NCBI GenBank assembly: GCA_000470535.1 | Contig: CBRG010000074.1 | Location: 1-47,147 of the forward strand | Length of the DNA: 47,147 bases | Origin: Streptomyces sp. AW19M42 | GTDB lineage: Bacteria > Actinomycetota > Actinomycetes > Streptomycetales > Streptomycetaceae | Direction: 5' to 3' | In this document: piece after piece, positions 9,600 through 18,552 of the stretch | Position numbering within the stretch: position 1 is the first letter of the stretch | How the letters are laid out: every line of letters starts with the position of its first letter | Translations under genes and position numbers: made by a program | Notes under the pieces: model-generated | Told to the model about the DNA's origin: nothing | Seen by the model: only the letters and a program-made list of their open reading frames with translations | The model's database searches: none

Positions 9600-10193
9600 C
9601 TAGACCGTCTCTTCCGCGCGGGCGGCCGCCAGGCGGACCGCGTCGAGGATCTTCTCGTAGCCGGTGCAGCGGCAGAGGTTTCCGGAGAGCGCCTCGCGGA
9701 TGTCCGCGTCGGAGGGCTCCGGGGTGCGCTCCAGCAGCTCGTCGGCGGCGATCAGCAGACCGGGGGTGCAGAACCCGCACTGGACGGCTCCGGCGTCGAT
9801 GAACGCCTGCTGGATCGGTGAGAGCTCGCCGGTGTCGCGGGTTTCCTCTGCGGACGGCTTGGCCTTCCAGCGCTGCGCCTGGTCGACCGTGGTGCCGCAG
9901 GCGCCGGAGGCGCAGCCGGTGCCGGGGTGGGCCTCGGAGCGGTGGGCGGCGAAGTCGGCGAGGCCTTCTACGGTGACGACCTCGCGGCCCTCGACCTGGC
10001 CGGCGGCGACCAGGCAGGAACAGACCGGGACCCCGTCGAGGCGGACGGTGCAGGAACCGCACTCGCCCTGCTCGCAGGCGTTCTTGGAACCGGGCAGGCC
10101 CATCCGCTCACGCAGCACGTAGAGGAGGGACTCGCCCTCCCAGACGTCGTCGGCCTCGTGCCTGCGGCCGTTGACCGTGAAATTGACGCGCAT
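9600..10193 (-). CDS. Xanthine dehydrogenase, [2Fe-2S] small subunit
   Basis: A 197-residue electron-transfer subunit with two [2Fe-2S] clusters. The plant-ferredoxin-like N-terminal cluster is CEQGECGSC plus a later Cys (VCSC). The C-terminal cluster uses QCGFCTPG and NLCRCTGYEKI. Between the two domains is an insert of about 40 residues not found in short family members; it carries an extra pair of cysteines (GCASGACG). AAGGAG precedes the ATG, inside the end of the FAD subunit gene 2 bases upstream. It passes electrons from the molybdenum site to the FAD subunit. Confidence 0.93.
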   Translation of the reverse strand: MRVNFTVNGRRHEADDVWEGESLLYVLRERMGLPGSKNACEQGECGSCTVRLDGVPVCSCLVAAGQVEGREVVTVEGLADFAAHRSEAHPGTGCASGACGTTVDQAQRWKAKPSAEETRDTGELSPIQQAFIDAGAVQCGFCTPGLLIAADELLERTPEPSDADIREALSGNLCRCTGYEKILDAVRLAAARAEETV

Positions 10194-10195
10194 GA

Positions 10196-11086
10196 TCAGG
10201 CAGCTCCTTCGGTGCTGCGGCCGTTGCCGCGGTACGACTCCCAGGTCCAGCCGAGGGTCCGGCGGGCCATGATCCCGACCGCGTGCCTGCGATAGCTCGC
10301 GGTGCCGCGCACGTCGTCGATCGGGTTGCAGGCGGCCGCGGCGAGCGTGGCGAACTGCTTGGCGACGGACGGCGTGATGATCGTGCGGCTCTCCCAGAAC
10401 CCGCCCTCCTCAAGGGCGGCGTTCAGGAATTCCTCGGCCTCCTTGGCCCGTACGGGTGTCGGGGCGGCGGAGCCGATGCCGGTGCGGACCGTGCGGGTCT
10501 CGGGGTGCAGGGCCAGGCCGAAGGCGCAGACGGCGATGACCATCGCGTTGCGGGTGCCGACCTTGGAGTACTGCTGGGGCCCGTCGGCCTTCTTGATGTG
10601 CACGGCCCGGATCAGCTCGTCCGGTTCGAGTGCGTTGCGCTTGACGCCCGTGTAGAAGGCGTCGATGGGGATCAGCCGGGTGCCGCGGACGGACTCGGCC
10701 TCCACCTCCGCGCCCGCGGCGAGCAGCGCCGGGTGCGCGTCCCCGGCGGGCGAGGCGGTGCCCAGGTTGCCGCCGACGCCGCCGCGGTTGCGGATCTGCG
10801 GCGAGGCGACGGTGTGCGAGGCGAGCGCCAGTCCCGGCAGCTCGGCGCGCAGGTGCTCCATGATGGCGCTGTACGGGACCGAGGCACCGAGCCGTACGCT
10901 CTCCTGGCCCACCTCCCACTCGGACAGCTCACCGATGCGGTTCAGGTCCAGGAGGTACTCGGGCCGCCGGTGGTCGAAGTTGATCTCGACCATCACATCG
11001 GTGCCGCCCGCGATGGGCACAGCCGTGGGGTGCTCGGCCTTGGCGGCGAGCGCCTCCTCCCAGCTGGCGGGGCGAAGGAAGTCCAT
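10196..11086 (-). CDS. Xanthine dehydrogenase, FAD-binding subunit
   Basis: A 296-residue FAD-binding subunit M. The PCMH-type FAD fold is shown by AVPIAGGTDVMVEIN near the N-terminus, and by ASPQIRNRGGVGGNLGTASP, the stretch that contacts the flavin in this family. The C-terminal CO-dehydrogenase-flavoprotein-like domain follows. The ATG at 11086 is preferred over an upstream start because MDFLRPASWEEALA is the normal N-terminus and a purine-rich stretch (AGAAGAGAG) precedes it. It is the first gene of the xanthine dehydrogenase operon and is divergent from the PucR-type regulator. Confidence 0.92.
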   Translation of the reverse strand: MDFLRPASWEEALAAKAEHPTAVPIAGGTDVMVEINFDHRRPEYLLDLNRIGELSEWEVGQESVRLGASVPYSAIMEHLRAELPGLALASHTVASPQIRNRGGVGGNLGTASPAGDAHPALLAAGAEVEAESVRGTRLIPIDAFYTGVKRNALEPDELIRAVHIKKADGPQQYSKVGTRNAMVIAVCAFGLALHPETRTVRTGIGSAAPTPVRAKEAEEFLNAALEEGGFWESRTIITPSVAKQFATLAAAACNPIDDVRGTASYRRHAVGIMARRTLGWTWESYRGNGRSTEGAA

Positions 11087-11168
11087 GAGTGGCTCTCTTC
11101 TTCTCAATCGGTCGTTCGCTCGGGCCAGGGCCTGCCGGCCCTCGACTTGTTCATGTCTTGTTAACGCG

Positions 11169-11188
11169 TTGTGTGGCCCAGTACACAA
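11169..11188. promoter_or_regulatory. Palindrome in the xdh / pucR divergent promoter region
   Basis: TTGTGT and ACACAA (6-bp arms) flank an 8-base centre, midway between the divergent xanthine dehydrogenase operon and the PucR-type gene. A dyad with about two helical turns of span here is a reasonable operator candidate for the PucR-type protein. This is inference from position and symmetry only. Confidence 0.35.
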
Positions 11189-11341
11189 GCCCTGCTCCAC
11201 CTGGTGCAGTCACCGAAACCATGAAGGAGTTGGCTGGTCTCCGTCCTCGTCTTGTAGATTCGAACGAATGACGGGTCTCTGTGACCTCACCGCAACACCC
11301 AGTTTTCACCCGCACCAATGAACGAGATCGGCGGCGACGAG

Positions 11342-13129
11342 ATGCGGCTGCGCGCACTGCTGGACACCGACGCGCTGGGCCTGCGGCTGCTCGGCGGCGA
11401 CGACGAGCTGGACCGTTCGGTCCGCGGCGTGATGACCACGGACCTGCGGGACCCCAGCCGCTATCTGACGGGCGGCGAGCTGGTGCTGACGGGCCTGGCC
11501 TGGCGCCGGGGTGCGGCGGACTCGGAGCCCTTCGTGCGGATCCTGGCGAACGCCGGTGTCGCCGGGCTCGCGGCGGGCGAGGCGGAGCTCGGCGACATCC
11601 CCGACGATCTGGTCGAGGCGTGCCGGCGGCACCGGCTGCCGCTCTTCGCGGTCAACGAGACCGTCGCGTTCGCAACGATCACCGAGTACGTGGTCCGCCA
11701 GGTGTCCGGCGAACGCGCCGGGGACCTGGCGGCGGTCGTCGAGCGGCACCGCCGGCTGATGACCTCGGGCCCGGCGGGCGGCGGCCCCGACGTGGTCCTT
11801 GACCTGCTCGGCTCCGATCTCGACCTCCAGGCCTGGGTGCTCTCGCCCACCGGCCGGCAGATCGCGGGCGCCGGCGCCCCGCTGTCCGGCCCGGCCGGCG
11901 CGGAGCTGGCCGGTCTCCATCTGGCCGCGGTCCGCACCGGCCGCCGCGCCCCGTACCGGGCGGCGATCGGCGGCGTGGCGTATTCGCTCTTCCCGATCCG
12001 GAACAACGGCCGGGGCGCCGGGCCGGCCTCCCGAGATGTGCGCGAATCGGTGCTCTCCGACTGGCTGCTCGCCGTCGAGGCCGACGCGAGCGACTGGCCG
12101 GCCGCCCGGCTCGACCTGCTCCAGGGCGTCACCCAGCTGATCGCCGTCGAGCGGGACCGGCGGGGCGCGGCCCGTACGGGGCGCCGCAGACTCGCCCAGG
12201 AGGTCCTCGAACTGGTCCAGGCCGGTGCCCCGCCCACCGAGATCGCGGCCAGGCTGCGGGTGGCCGCTCCGGTCCTGCTGCCCGGCCTCGGGTCCGCGCC
12301 GCACTGGCAGGTGGTGGTGGCCAGGGTCGACTGGGACGAACAGGGCGCGCCCGGCTCCACCGGGTCCGGTGTGGCGGGCGGCCCGGTCGCCCAGGCACTG
12401 CTGGAGGAGATCCTCGTCGACCCGGCAGCGACCGGACCCGACTCGGCGGACCGGATCGCGGTCGCGCACTCCGGCGACGAGGCCGTCGCGCTGGTGCCGC
12501 TGCCCGCCGTCACGCTGCCGGACGCGGGCGACACCGAAGACACCGAAGGCACCGAAGGCACCGAAGGCACCGAAGACGCGGACAGCTCGGACGGCTCCTC
12601 CCCGGACTCCCCCGAGCACTCCAGGGAGGACCCCGCGCTGCACGCCGACGTCCTGCTCGCCGCCGTCCGCGCACCGCTCGCCGCGGGACTGGCCGACGAC
12701 GGCCGGCTGACCCTGGGCGTCAGCGCCTCGGTGCACTCGCCCGAGGGGCTGCGCGGCGCATTGGAAGAGGCCAGGCACGCCCGCCGGGTGGCGGCGGCCC
12801 GTCCGGGGCGGGTCTGCGCGGCCGGCCACCACGAGCTGGCTTCGCACGTCCTGCTGCTGCCGTTCGTCCCGGACGACGTGCGCCGCGCGTTCACCGCACG
12901 GCTGCTCGACCCGCTGCGGGACTACGACCGGCGGCACCGCGCGGAGCTGATCCCGACCCTGGGGTCGTTCCTGGACTCCGACGGTTCGTGGACCCGCTGC
13001 GCGGCCCGGCTGCATCTGCACGTCAACACGCTGCGCTACCGGATCGGGCGAATCGAGCAGTTGACGGGGCGTGATCTCTCGCGCCTTGAGGACAAGCTCG
13101 ATTTCTTCCTCGCCCTGCGTATGAGCTAG
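11342..13129 (+). CDS. PucR family transcriptional regulator of purine catabolism
   Basis: A 595-residue regulator. The N-terminal purine-catabolism regulatory domain covers about residues 1-125 (MRLRALLDTDALGLRLLGGD, then LRDPSRYLTGGELVLTGLAW). A GGDEF-like middle part follows. The C-terminal PucR HTH domain has the diagnostic RLHLHVNTLRYRIGRIEQLTG and ends DLSRLEDKLDFFLALRM. It probably senses purine status and controls the divergent xdh operon. ATG 11342 fits the family N-terminus and has GGCGGCGACGAG before it; ATG 11318 in the same frame is the alternative. A disordered acidic linker is encoded by a 9-base tandem repeat. Confidence 0.92.
   Translation: MRLRALLDTDALGLRLLGGDDELDRSVRGVMTTDLRDPSRYLTGGELVLTGLAWRRGAADSEPFVRILANAGVAGLAAGEAELGDIPDDLVEACRRHRLPLFAVNETVAFATITEYVVRQVSGERAGDLAAVVERHRRLMTSGPAGGGPDVVLDLLGSDLDLQAWVLSPTGRQIAGAGAPLSGPAGAELAGLHLAAVRTGRRAPYRAAIGGVAYSLFPIRNNGRGAGPASRDVRESVLSDWLLAVEADASDWPAARLDLLQGVTQLIAVERDRRGAARTGRRRLAQEVLELVQAGAPPTEIAARLRVAAPVLLPGLGSAPHWQVVVARVDWDEQGAPGSTGSGVAGGPVAQALLEEILVDPAATGPDSADRIAVAHSGDEAVALVPLPAVTLPDAGDTEDTEGTEGTEGTEDADSSDGSSPDSPEHSREDPALHADVLLAAVRAPLAAGLADDGRLTLGVSASVHSPEGLRGALEEARHARRVAAARPGRVCAAGHHELASHVLLLPFVPDDVRRAFTARLLDPLRDYDRRHRAELIPTLGSFLDSDGSWTRCAARLHLHVNTLRYRIGRIEQLTGRDLSRLEDKLDFFLALRMS
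12533..12577 (+). repeat. 9-base tandem repeat (5 copies) inside the pucR-type gene
   Basis: Five tandem copies of ACCGAAGRC encode Thr-Glu-Asp/Gly units in an acidic linker before the C-terminal regulatory half. The copies are nearly identical at DNA level, so the array probably changes length by slippage while staying in frame. Confidence 0.85.
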
Positions 13130-13344
13130 TTCCCCGGGGCTCCCGCGCTCCCCGGCGGCTTCCTGCGGCTTCCGTCGATTGTGAAAAGTTTCACCTGACA
13201 TTGCCTCGACCTCTTGGCCCGGCGTGCCTTTCCGTGCTGTGATGCGGCCAGACTCAGAGCATCCGGCCAGGGGAGGGGTGGGCGACGCCGCCCCCGGTGG
13301 CCGGACGTTCTCCACAGCTCAATGGCGCGCTCGGGGAGGGCAAC

Positions 13345-14145
13345 GTGGCGTATACCGCCATGTCTGGTTCCGGAACGACAGCAGATGACGATCCGCCGCT
13401 CCAGACAGCCGTATGGCGGTTGCGGTCACGCGCCTGCTGGACGGACGCCGCGGCACTGCTCGAACACGACGCCGCCACCGATCCGGCTGTGGCGCTCCAG
13501 CGGACGGCCCTGCTGACCGAGCGGTGTCTGTACGCGGGACAGGGCTGGACCGAGGCCGAGGACGCGCTGCGCACCGCCGAGGCCCTGGCCCACGACGACG
13601 CCGAGCGCGGGGCCGCCGCCTGCGAGCGCGGGCACCTCGCGTACGCGTCGACGCTGCTCGGTGTGCGGGACCGGGCGGACGAGGCCCGGGTGGCGCTGAG
13701 CCGGGCCGCGGCGCTACTGTCCCCGGCCGCCGCGGGCCGCCCGCTGCTGGACTTCCGGCGGGGCCTGATCGCGCAGAACATCGCCGACTCGCCGCAGGCC
13801 GCGCGCGCCGCGTACCGCAGGGCCCACGCCGGAGCCACCGCGCAGGGCGACGAACTGCTCCTCTCCTCGACCTGGCGCCATCTCGCCCTGATCGCGCTGC
13901 GTGAGGGGGAGCTGGCGGAGGCCAGGCACGGCTTCGCGGAGTCCCTGCGGATAAGGGAGGAGCTGGGCTATCTCGTCGGTACGGCCCCGGCGCTCATCGC
14001 CATGGCGGACGCAGAACCGGAGCCGGAGGCGGCGACCCGGCTGCGCGCGGAGGCGGGCAGGCTCTTCCGGCTGCTCGGCGGCGTACCGACCTGGCTGGCC
14101 CCGCACATCGACCCGCCGGGACCGGAGACCGCAGAGGCGAACTGA
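13345..14145 (+). CDS. Tetratricopeptide-repeat protein, function unknown
   Basis: A 266-residue, mostly alpha-helical, Ala-rich protein with several helix pairs of TPR type, for example WTEAEDALRTAEALAHDDAE, RGLIAQNIADSPQAARAAYR and WRHLALIALREGELAEARHG. There is no signal peptide, no membrane segment and no catalytic motif. The GTG at 13345 is chosen because GGGGAGGG lies 4 bases upstream; earlier in-frame starts lack this. It is likely a soluble scaffold for protein contacts. It follows the PucR gene after a gap of about 215 bases in which no conserved signal was recognised. Its link to purine metabolism is not supported. Confidence 0.75.
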   Translation: MAYTAMSGSGTTADDDPPLQTAVWRLRSRACWTDAAALLEHDAATDPAVALQRTALLTERCLYAGQGWTEAEDALRTAEALAHDDAERGAAACERGHLAYASTLLGVRDRADEARVALSRAAALLSPAAAGRPLLDFRRGLIAQNIADSPQAARAAYRRAHAGATAQGDELLLSSTWRHLALIALREGELAEARHGFAESLRIREELGYLVGTAPALIAMADAEPEPEAATRLRAEAGRLFRLLGGVPTWLAPHIDPPGPETAEAN

Positions 14146-14166
14146 GCACGGGCCGGTCGAGGGCCG

Positions 14167-14670
14167 TCAGGTACGGTCCCCGACCGGGTCACCGGGCTTC
14201 TTGCCCGCGTCGCTCCACTCGGGGGCCGGCGCCGGACGCGGCGGGGCGGGCGGCGGGCTCGCGCCGCGGTTCGGGTTCTGCGGCACCGCGGCGGTGGGTT
14301 TCCCGTTCTGCCCGCCGTCGCGCCGGGGCGGCACGACCGGGGATTTCGGAGGCGCGGGCTTCCTCACCGGCGGAGCGGGCTTCCGGGTCGGCGGTGCGGG
14401 CTTCCTCGTCGGCGCCACGGAGACGGCGGCCGCAGCGGGGGCGGATGAGGCCGCAGTGGCGGACGGGGTCACGGAGTGTGTCTGCGAGGGCGCGGCGGGA
14501 TCCGCAGGCGTACGCGCCTGGCTCGCGCTCGTCGACGGCGCCGCGGGAGCGGTCGCCGCGGGCGCCGTTCCGTCGGACCCGCCGGACTCGGAGCAGCCCG
14601 CGACCGCCAGCACCAGTCCCAGCACCACCAGCGGCGCGGACACCCCCCACGGCCCTCGGTTCCGCATCAT
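14167..14670 (-). CDS. Pro/Ala-rich lipoprotein, function unknown
   Basis: A 167-residue predicted lipoprotein. The N-terminus has a positively charged start, a hydrophobic stretch and a lipobox (LAVAGC) that would be cut before Cys. After it there is no folded domain, only a low-complexity region with Ala/Ser/Thr, then three copies of a RKPAPP unit and a Pro-rich end. This looks like a cell-wall-spanning spacer. ATG 14670 follows GGGGGCGGGG; the next codon is also ATG. It is convergent with the TPR gene, 21 bases away. Confidence 0.65.
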   Translation of the reverse strand: MMRNRGPWGVSAPLVVLGLVLAVAGCSESGGSDGTAPAATAPAAPSTSASQARTPADPAAPSQTHSVTPSATAASSAPAAAAVSVAPTRKPAPPTRKPAPPVRKPAPPKSPVVPPRRDGGQNGKPTAAVPQNPNRGASPPPAPPRPAPAPEWSDAGKKPGDPVGDRT

Positions 14671-14754
14671 CCCCGCCCCCGATAAAACGATCATGCGATA
14701 AGGAGCACGAGGTACCCACAGCGGTTCGAGGCGGCGGAGCGGTCCGGACGCGCC

Positions 14755-15525
<771 letters not shown>

Positions 15526-15624
15526 GGCTGCCTCCTCGGACCTGCCGGGCACGGCTCGCCTGTGCCGTGCCCCTTGTGCACGATAGGCGGAGCAGGCCAC
15601 AGTTCAAACATCGATCAAGTCGGG

Positions 15625-15643
15625 TAAGGTAAGGCTTACCTCT
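15625..15643 (+). promoter_or_regulatory. Iron box (DmdR/IdeR-type operator)
   Basis: TAAGGTAAGGCTTACCTCT matches the actinobacterial iron-box consensus TTAGGTTAGGCTAACCTAA at most positions, including the AGGCT.ACCT core. It sits 28 bases upstream of the FhuF-like start, where a DtxR-family repressor loaded with Fe(II) would block transcription. Confidence 0.8.
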
Positions 15644-15670
15644 AAACGATCGCGATACGGTGGTCCGCGC

Positions 15671-16531
15671 ATGCCCCTTCCCGCCCTGCTCCCCGCCCCG
15701 CTCCCCGCAGCGGCGTCCTCGGCCGTTTCCGAGGCGTACGCGCGTCTGGCCGAGGTCTTCCCGGGACTGCGCGCCGAGGTGCTCACGGACGGCGAGTCCG
15801 CCCCGGACGGCCCCGGCTGGGTGGGCGCGCACGAGCTGGCGGCCGGCGGCGGCGCGCTGGACACCTTCCTCGCCTGGGACCACGCGCAGGTCCTGCGGGA
15901 CTACGGCCAGCAGGCCCGGCCCGACGTGGTCGCCAGCTTCGGACTGCACCGCTACGCCTGGCCGGCCTGTCTGCTGGTGACGGTGCCGTGGTTCCTGCAC
16001 CGGCGAGTGCCGCGGATCCCGGTCGAGGACGTCGCCTTCCAGCGGGCGTCGGGCCATCTGACCCTCCGCGTAAGGGAGTTCACCTGCCTTCCCGACGACC
16101 CGGCGGCGGCCCTGCCGGGCGCCCGGGTGGTGGCGGACGAGGCCGCGCTGCGCGCCGAGGTCCTCGCCTCTGTGGCCGAACACCTCGGGCCGGTGCTCGA
16201 CGGGTTCGGGCCGAGGATGCGGCGCGGAAAGCGGGCCCTGTGGGGCATGGCGACCGACGAGGTCGTCGAGGGCCTCTGGTACGTCGCCCACCTCCTGGGC
16301 GAGGAGCGGCGCGCGATGACCGAGCTGGAGGCCCTCCTGCCGGGCACCACGAAGCCGTACGTCGGCACGGCGGGCTTCCGCGAACTGACCGGACCGGACG
16401 GCGAGTCACTGCCCACCCGGGACCGGGCGAGCTGCTGCCTCTTCTACACGCTGCGGCCGCAGGACACCTGTGTCACCTGCCCGCGCACCTGCGATGCCGA
16501 CCGAATCCGGAAGCTGACACCCGCTCCCTGA
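15671..16531 (+). CDS. FhuF-like [2Fe-2S] ferric-siderophore reductase
   Basis: A 286-residue protein of the FhuF / IucA-IucC C-terminal-like family. These proteins reduce iron in imported ferric siderophores in the cytoplasm. The C-terminus has the [2Fe-2S] motif with cysteines spaced CC-x10-C-x2-C (RASCCLFYTL and TCVTCPRTC). The middle contains LWGMATDEVVEGLWYVAHLL and earlier HRYAWPACLLVTVPWFL, features of this family. The upstream iron box predicts expression under iron limitation. No siderophore synthesis or uptake genes adjoin it, so it probably serves transporters elsewhere. Confidence 0.85.
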   Translation: MPLPALLPAPLPAAASSAVSEAYARLAEVFPGLRAEVLTDGESAPDGPGWVGAHELAAGGGALDTFLAWDHAQVLRDYGQQARPDVVASFGLHRYAWPACLLVTVPWFLHRRVPRIPVEDVAFQRASGHLTLRVREFTCLPDDPAAALPGARVVADEAALRAEVLASVAEHLGPVLDGFGPRMRRGKRALWGMATDEVVEGLWYVAHLLGEERRAMTELEALLPGTTKPYVGTAGFRELTGPDGESLPTRDRASCCLFYTLRPQDTCVTCPRTCDADRIRKLTPAP

Positions 16532-16722
16532 TCCACACCGCCCGCAAGGGTGACCTGAATCGAACACAACCGCCTTGCCGCTGAAGGGCGTTCGACCAGA
16601 TCGCGGAAATTCACCGGCTCAGCCACCCCGTTGGCGTTCACTTGCCCCGAAACCGCCAGGACTTGAGGGAATCTCAGCCACGATGGCGCCCGAAACGCCC
16701 TACGTGACGCAAGGGACCGCGC

Positions 16723-17808
16723 ATGAGACTGACCGACATATCGCTCGACTGGCTGCTTCCGGGCGCCGTGCTGCTCGCGGGGGTCATGGCGGCGGTGGCG
16801 GTGGCGGTGGTCGCACGCGGCAAGCGCGCCGCTGACACGTCCGCGGCCGACGACACCTGGGAACGCAGTGAGGACCGCCGCAGACGCAAGGAAGCGCTCT
16901 ACGGCACGGCTTCGTACGTTCTGCTGTTCTGCTGCGCGGCGGTCGCCGCCGCGCTCTCCTTCCACGGGCTCGTCGGCTTCGGCCGGCAGAACCTGGGCCT
17001 CACCGGGGGCTGGGAGTACCTGGTGCCCTTCGGCCTCGACGGGGCCGCGATGTTCTGCTCCGTGCTCGCCGTACGGGAGGCCAGCCACGGCGACGCGGCG
17101 CTCGGCTCCCGGCTGCTGGTGTGGACCTTCGCGGGCGCTGCCGCCTGGTTCAACTGGGTGCACGCACCGCGCGGCCTGGCCCACGCGGGCGCCCCGCACT
17201 TCTTCGCCGGCATGTCGCTCTCGGCGGCCGTGCTCTTCGACCGGGCGCTGAAGCAGACCCGTGTCGCCGCACTGCGCGAGCAGGGCCTGGTGCCCCGCCC
17301 GCTGCCGCAGATCCGGATCGTGCGGTGGCTGCGCGCGCCCCGGGAGACCTTCGGCGCCTGGTCGCTGATGCTCCTCGAAGGCGTACGCACGCTGGACGAG
17401 GCGGTCGACGAGGTACGGGACGACCGCAGGGAGACAGAGCAGAACCGTATCCGCAGAAAGGACCAGGAGAAGCTGGACCGGGCCCAGATCAAGGCCCTGA
17501 ACCGGCAGAACCGGGCCTGGGGCCGGATGGGCCGGGGCGGCGCCCAGGTGGACGTCCAGGCCATCACCGCCTCGACGGGCTCCGCACAGTCCGTCGCGGA
17601 GCCCGCCATATCCGAGCCGGGTCAGCTGCCCCTGCGACCCCGGCCATCCCTGCAAGCCGTCACCGGCTCCAGCTCCAAGAACGCCCCGGATCCGAGCACG
17701 ACTGATCCGAGAGCGGTCGACCTCGTCGCCGAGGACGACACCCAGGCCCTGCCCCGGCTCGATACGCTGGAGCAGAAACTGAAGGACCTGGAGCAGCAGT
17801 TCGGCTGA
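16723..17808 (+). CDS. DUF2637 (SpdB-like) membrane protein
   Basis: A 361-residue protein. It has an N-terminal hydrophobic helix (about residues 12-30), a short charged segment (RSEDRRRRKE), then about four membrane helices in residues 60-170 (YVLLFCCAAVAAALSFHGLV, PFGLDGAAMFCSVLA, WTFAGAAAWFNWVH). The C-terminal half is soluble and charged, with a likely coiled coil (RRKDQEKLDRAQIKALNRQN) and a final helix. DUF2637 includes SpdB-like proteins of actinobacterial plasmid spread, but chromosomal copies such as this are common and uncharacterised. There are no neighbouring transfer genes, so a conjugation role is unsupported. Confidence 0.8.
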   Translation: MRLTDISLDWLLPGAVLLAGVMAAVAVAVVARGKRAADTSAADDTWERSEDRRRRKEALYGTASYVLLFCCAAVAAALSFHGLVGFGRQNLGLTGGWEYLVPFGLDGAAMFCSVLAVREASHGDAALGSRLLVWTFAGAAAWFNWVHAPRGLAHAGAPHFFAGMSLSAAVLFDRALKQTRVAALREQGLVPRPLPQIRIVRWLRAPRETFGAWSLMLLEGVRTLDEAVDEVRDDRRETEQNRIRRKDQEKLDRAQIKALNRQNRAWGRMGRGGAQVDVQAITASTGSAQSVAEPAISEPGQLPLRPRPSLQAVTGSSSKNAPDPSTTDPRAVDLVAEDDTQALPRLDTLEQKLKDLEQQFG

Positions 17809-17893
17809 CCCCTCGTGGCCACCCGACGGGCCGGCGCGGCCGTGGCCGCAAGGCCGGTGCCACTTCGGCCGACGGCTCAGCACAGCCGGCGAT

Positions 17894-17932
17894 GAACGGC
17901 CCTGATGATCCGACCGATGGTCAGGGCCGTTC
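17894..17932. terminator. Bidirectional hairpin between convergent genes
   Basis: A perfect 12-bp inverted repeat (GAACGGCCCTGA at 17894-17905, TCAGGGCCGTTC at 17921-17932) has a 15-nt loop. The right arm includes the stop codon of the RsbW-like gene. It would end transcripts from both sides. Confidence 0.65.
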
Positions 17933-18319
17933 GCCGTCCAGCTCGAACCAGACCACCTTGCCCAGCGCCTTCGGGCTGATCCCCCAGGCGTCCGCGAGGC
18001 TCTCCACCAGGATCAGCCCCCTGCCGTGCGTACCGTCGTCGGCGTTCGGTACGTGCGACACGGGCATCCCCGGCACGAAGTCCCTCACCTCCACCCGCAG
18101 CTTCTGCGGGGCGACGCTGACGGCGACGACCGCGCCCTCGTCCGTGTGGACCAGTGCGTTGGTCACCAGCTCACTGAGCAGCAGCTCGGCCACCTGCGCG
18201 GGCTCCTCCTTCCAGCGGTACCTCAGTAATTCCCTTACGGCGCACCGCACTTCGGACACCGCTGCCAGATCGGCGCTGCACAGTCTGCGATGCAGCCGGC
18301 CCAGTTCCTGACGCTCCAT
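17921..18319 (-). CDS. RsbW-like HATPase, ATP-binding regulatory protein
   Basis: A 132-residue GHKL-ATPase-fold protein. The N box is seen in AELLLSELVTNALVHT, and the G1-type motif in the C-terminal half as VRDFVPGMP plus HGRGLILVESLADAWGI. Such single-domain proteins act as anti-sigma factor kinases or partners of anti-anti-sigma factors, and Streptomyces has dozens. The ATG at 18319 has GGGGGAGA just before it; a longer frame upstream is shadow. No sigma or antagonist gene adjoins it, so its partner is unknown. Confidence 0.85.
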   Translation of the reverse strand: MERQELGRLHRRLCSADLAAVSEVRCAVRELLRYRWKEEPAQVAELLLSELVTNALVHTDEGAVVAVSVAPQKLRVEVRDFVPGMPVSHVPNADDGTHGRGLILVESLADAWGISPKALGKVVWFELDGERP

Positions 18320-18552
18320 CGTCTCCCCCGCCCGCACAGTGAATCGCCCCCTTCTCGCCTCATGCGCTTCACGCAATGCATGCCCCGCCCACGGGCTGTC
18401 ACGCTTTCCCGGGCGTCGATGAGTACGGAACCACGGAGTCCGGGCGGACCCGGCGCAGCGGCGCGGATCTTCCGCCATTCAGGTTAACTTCCACAAAATT
18501 CACATGAGTTGGCGTTGACGGGACGGCATCTACGCGCGTCATCATGGTGGGT

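Noticed and set aside
16532..16722. Possible tRNA or structured RNA before the DUF2637 gene
   Set aside because: Stretches with tRNA-like fragments do not form a cloverleaf, and no conserved RNA motif was recognised.
16723..17808. DUF2637/SpdB-like gene as a sign of an integrated conjugative element
   Set aside because: No integrase, TraB-type translocase, replication gene or attachment site is nearby.
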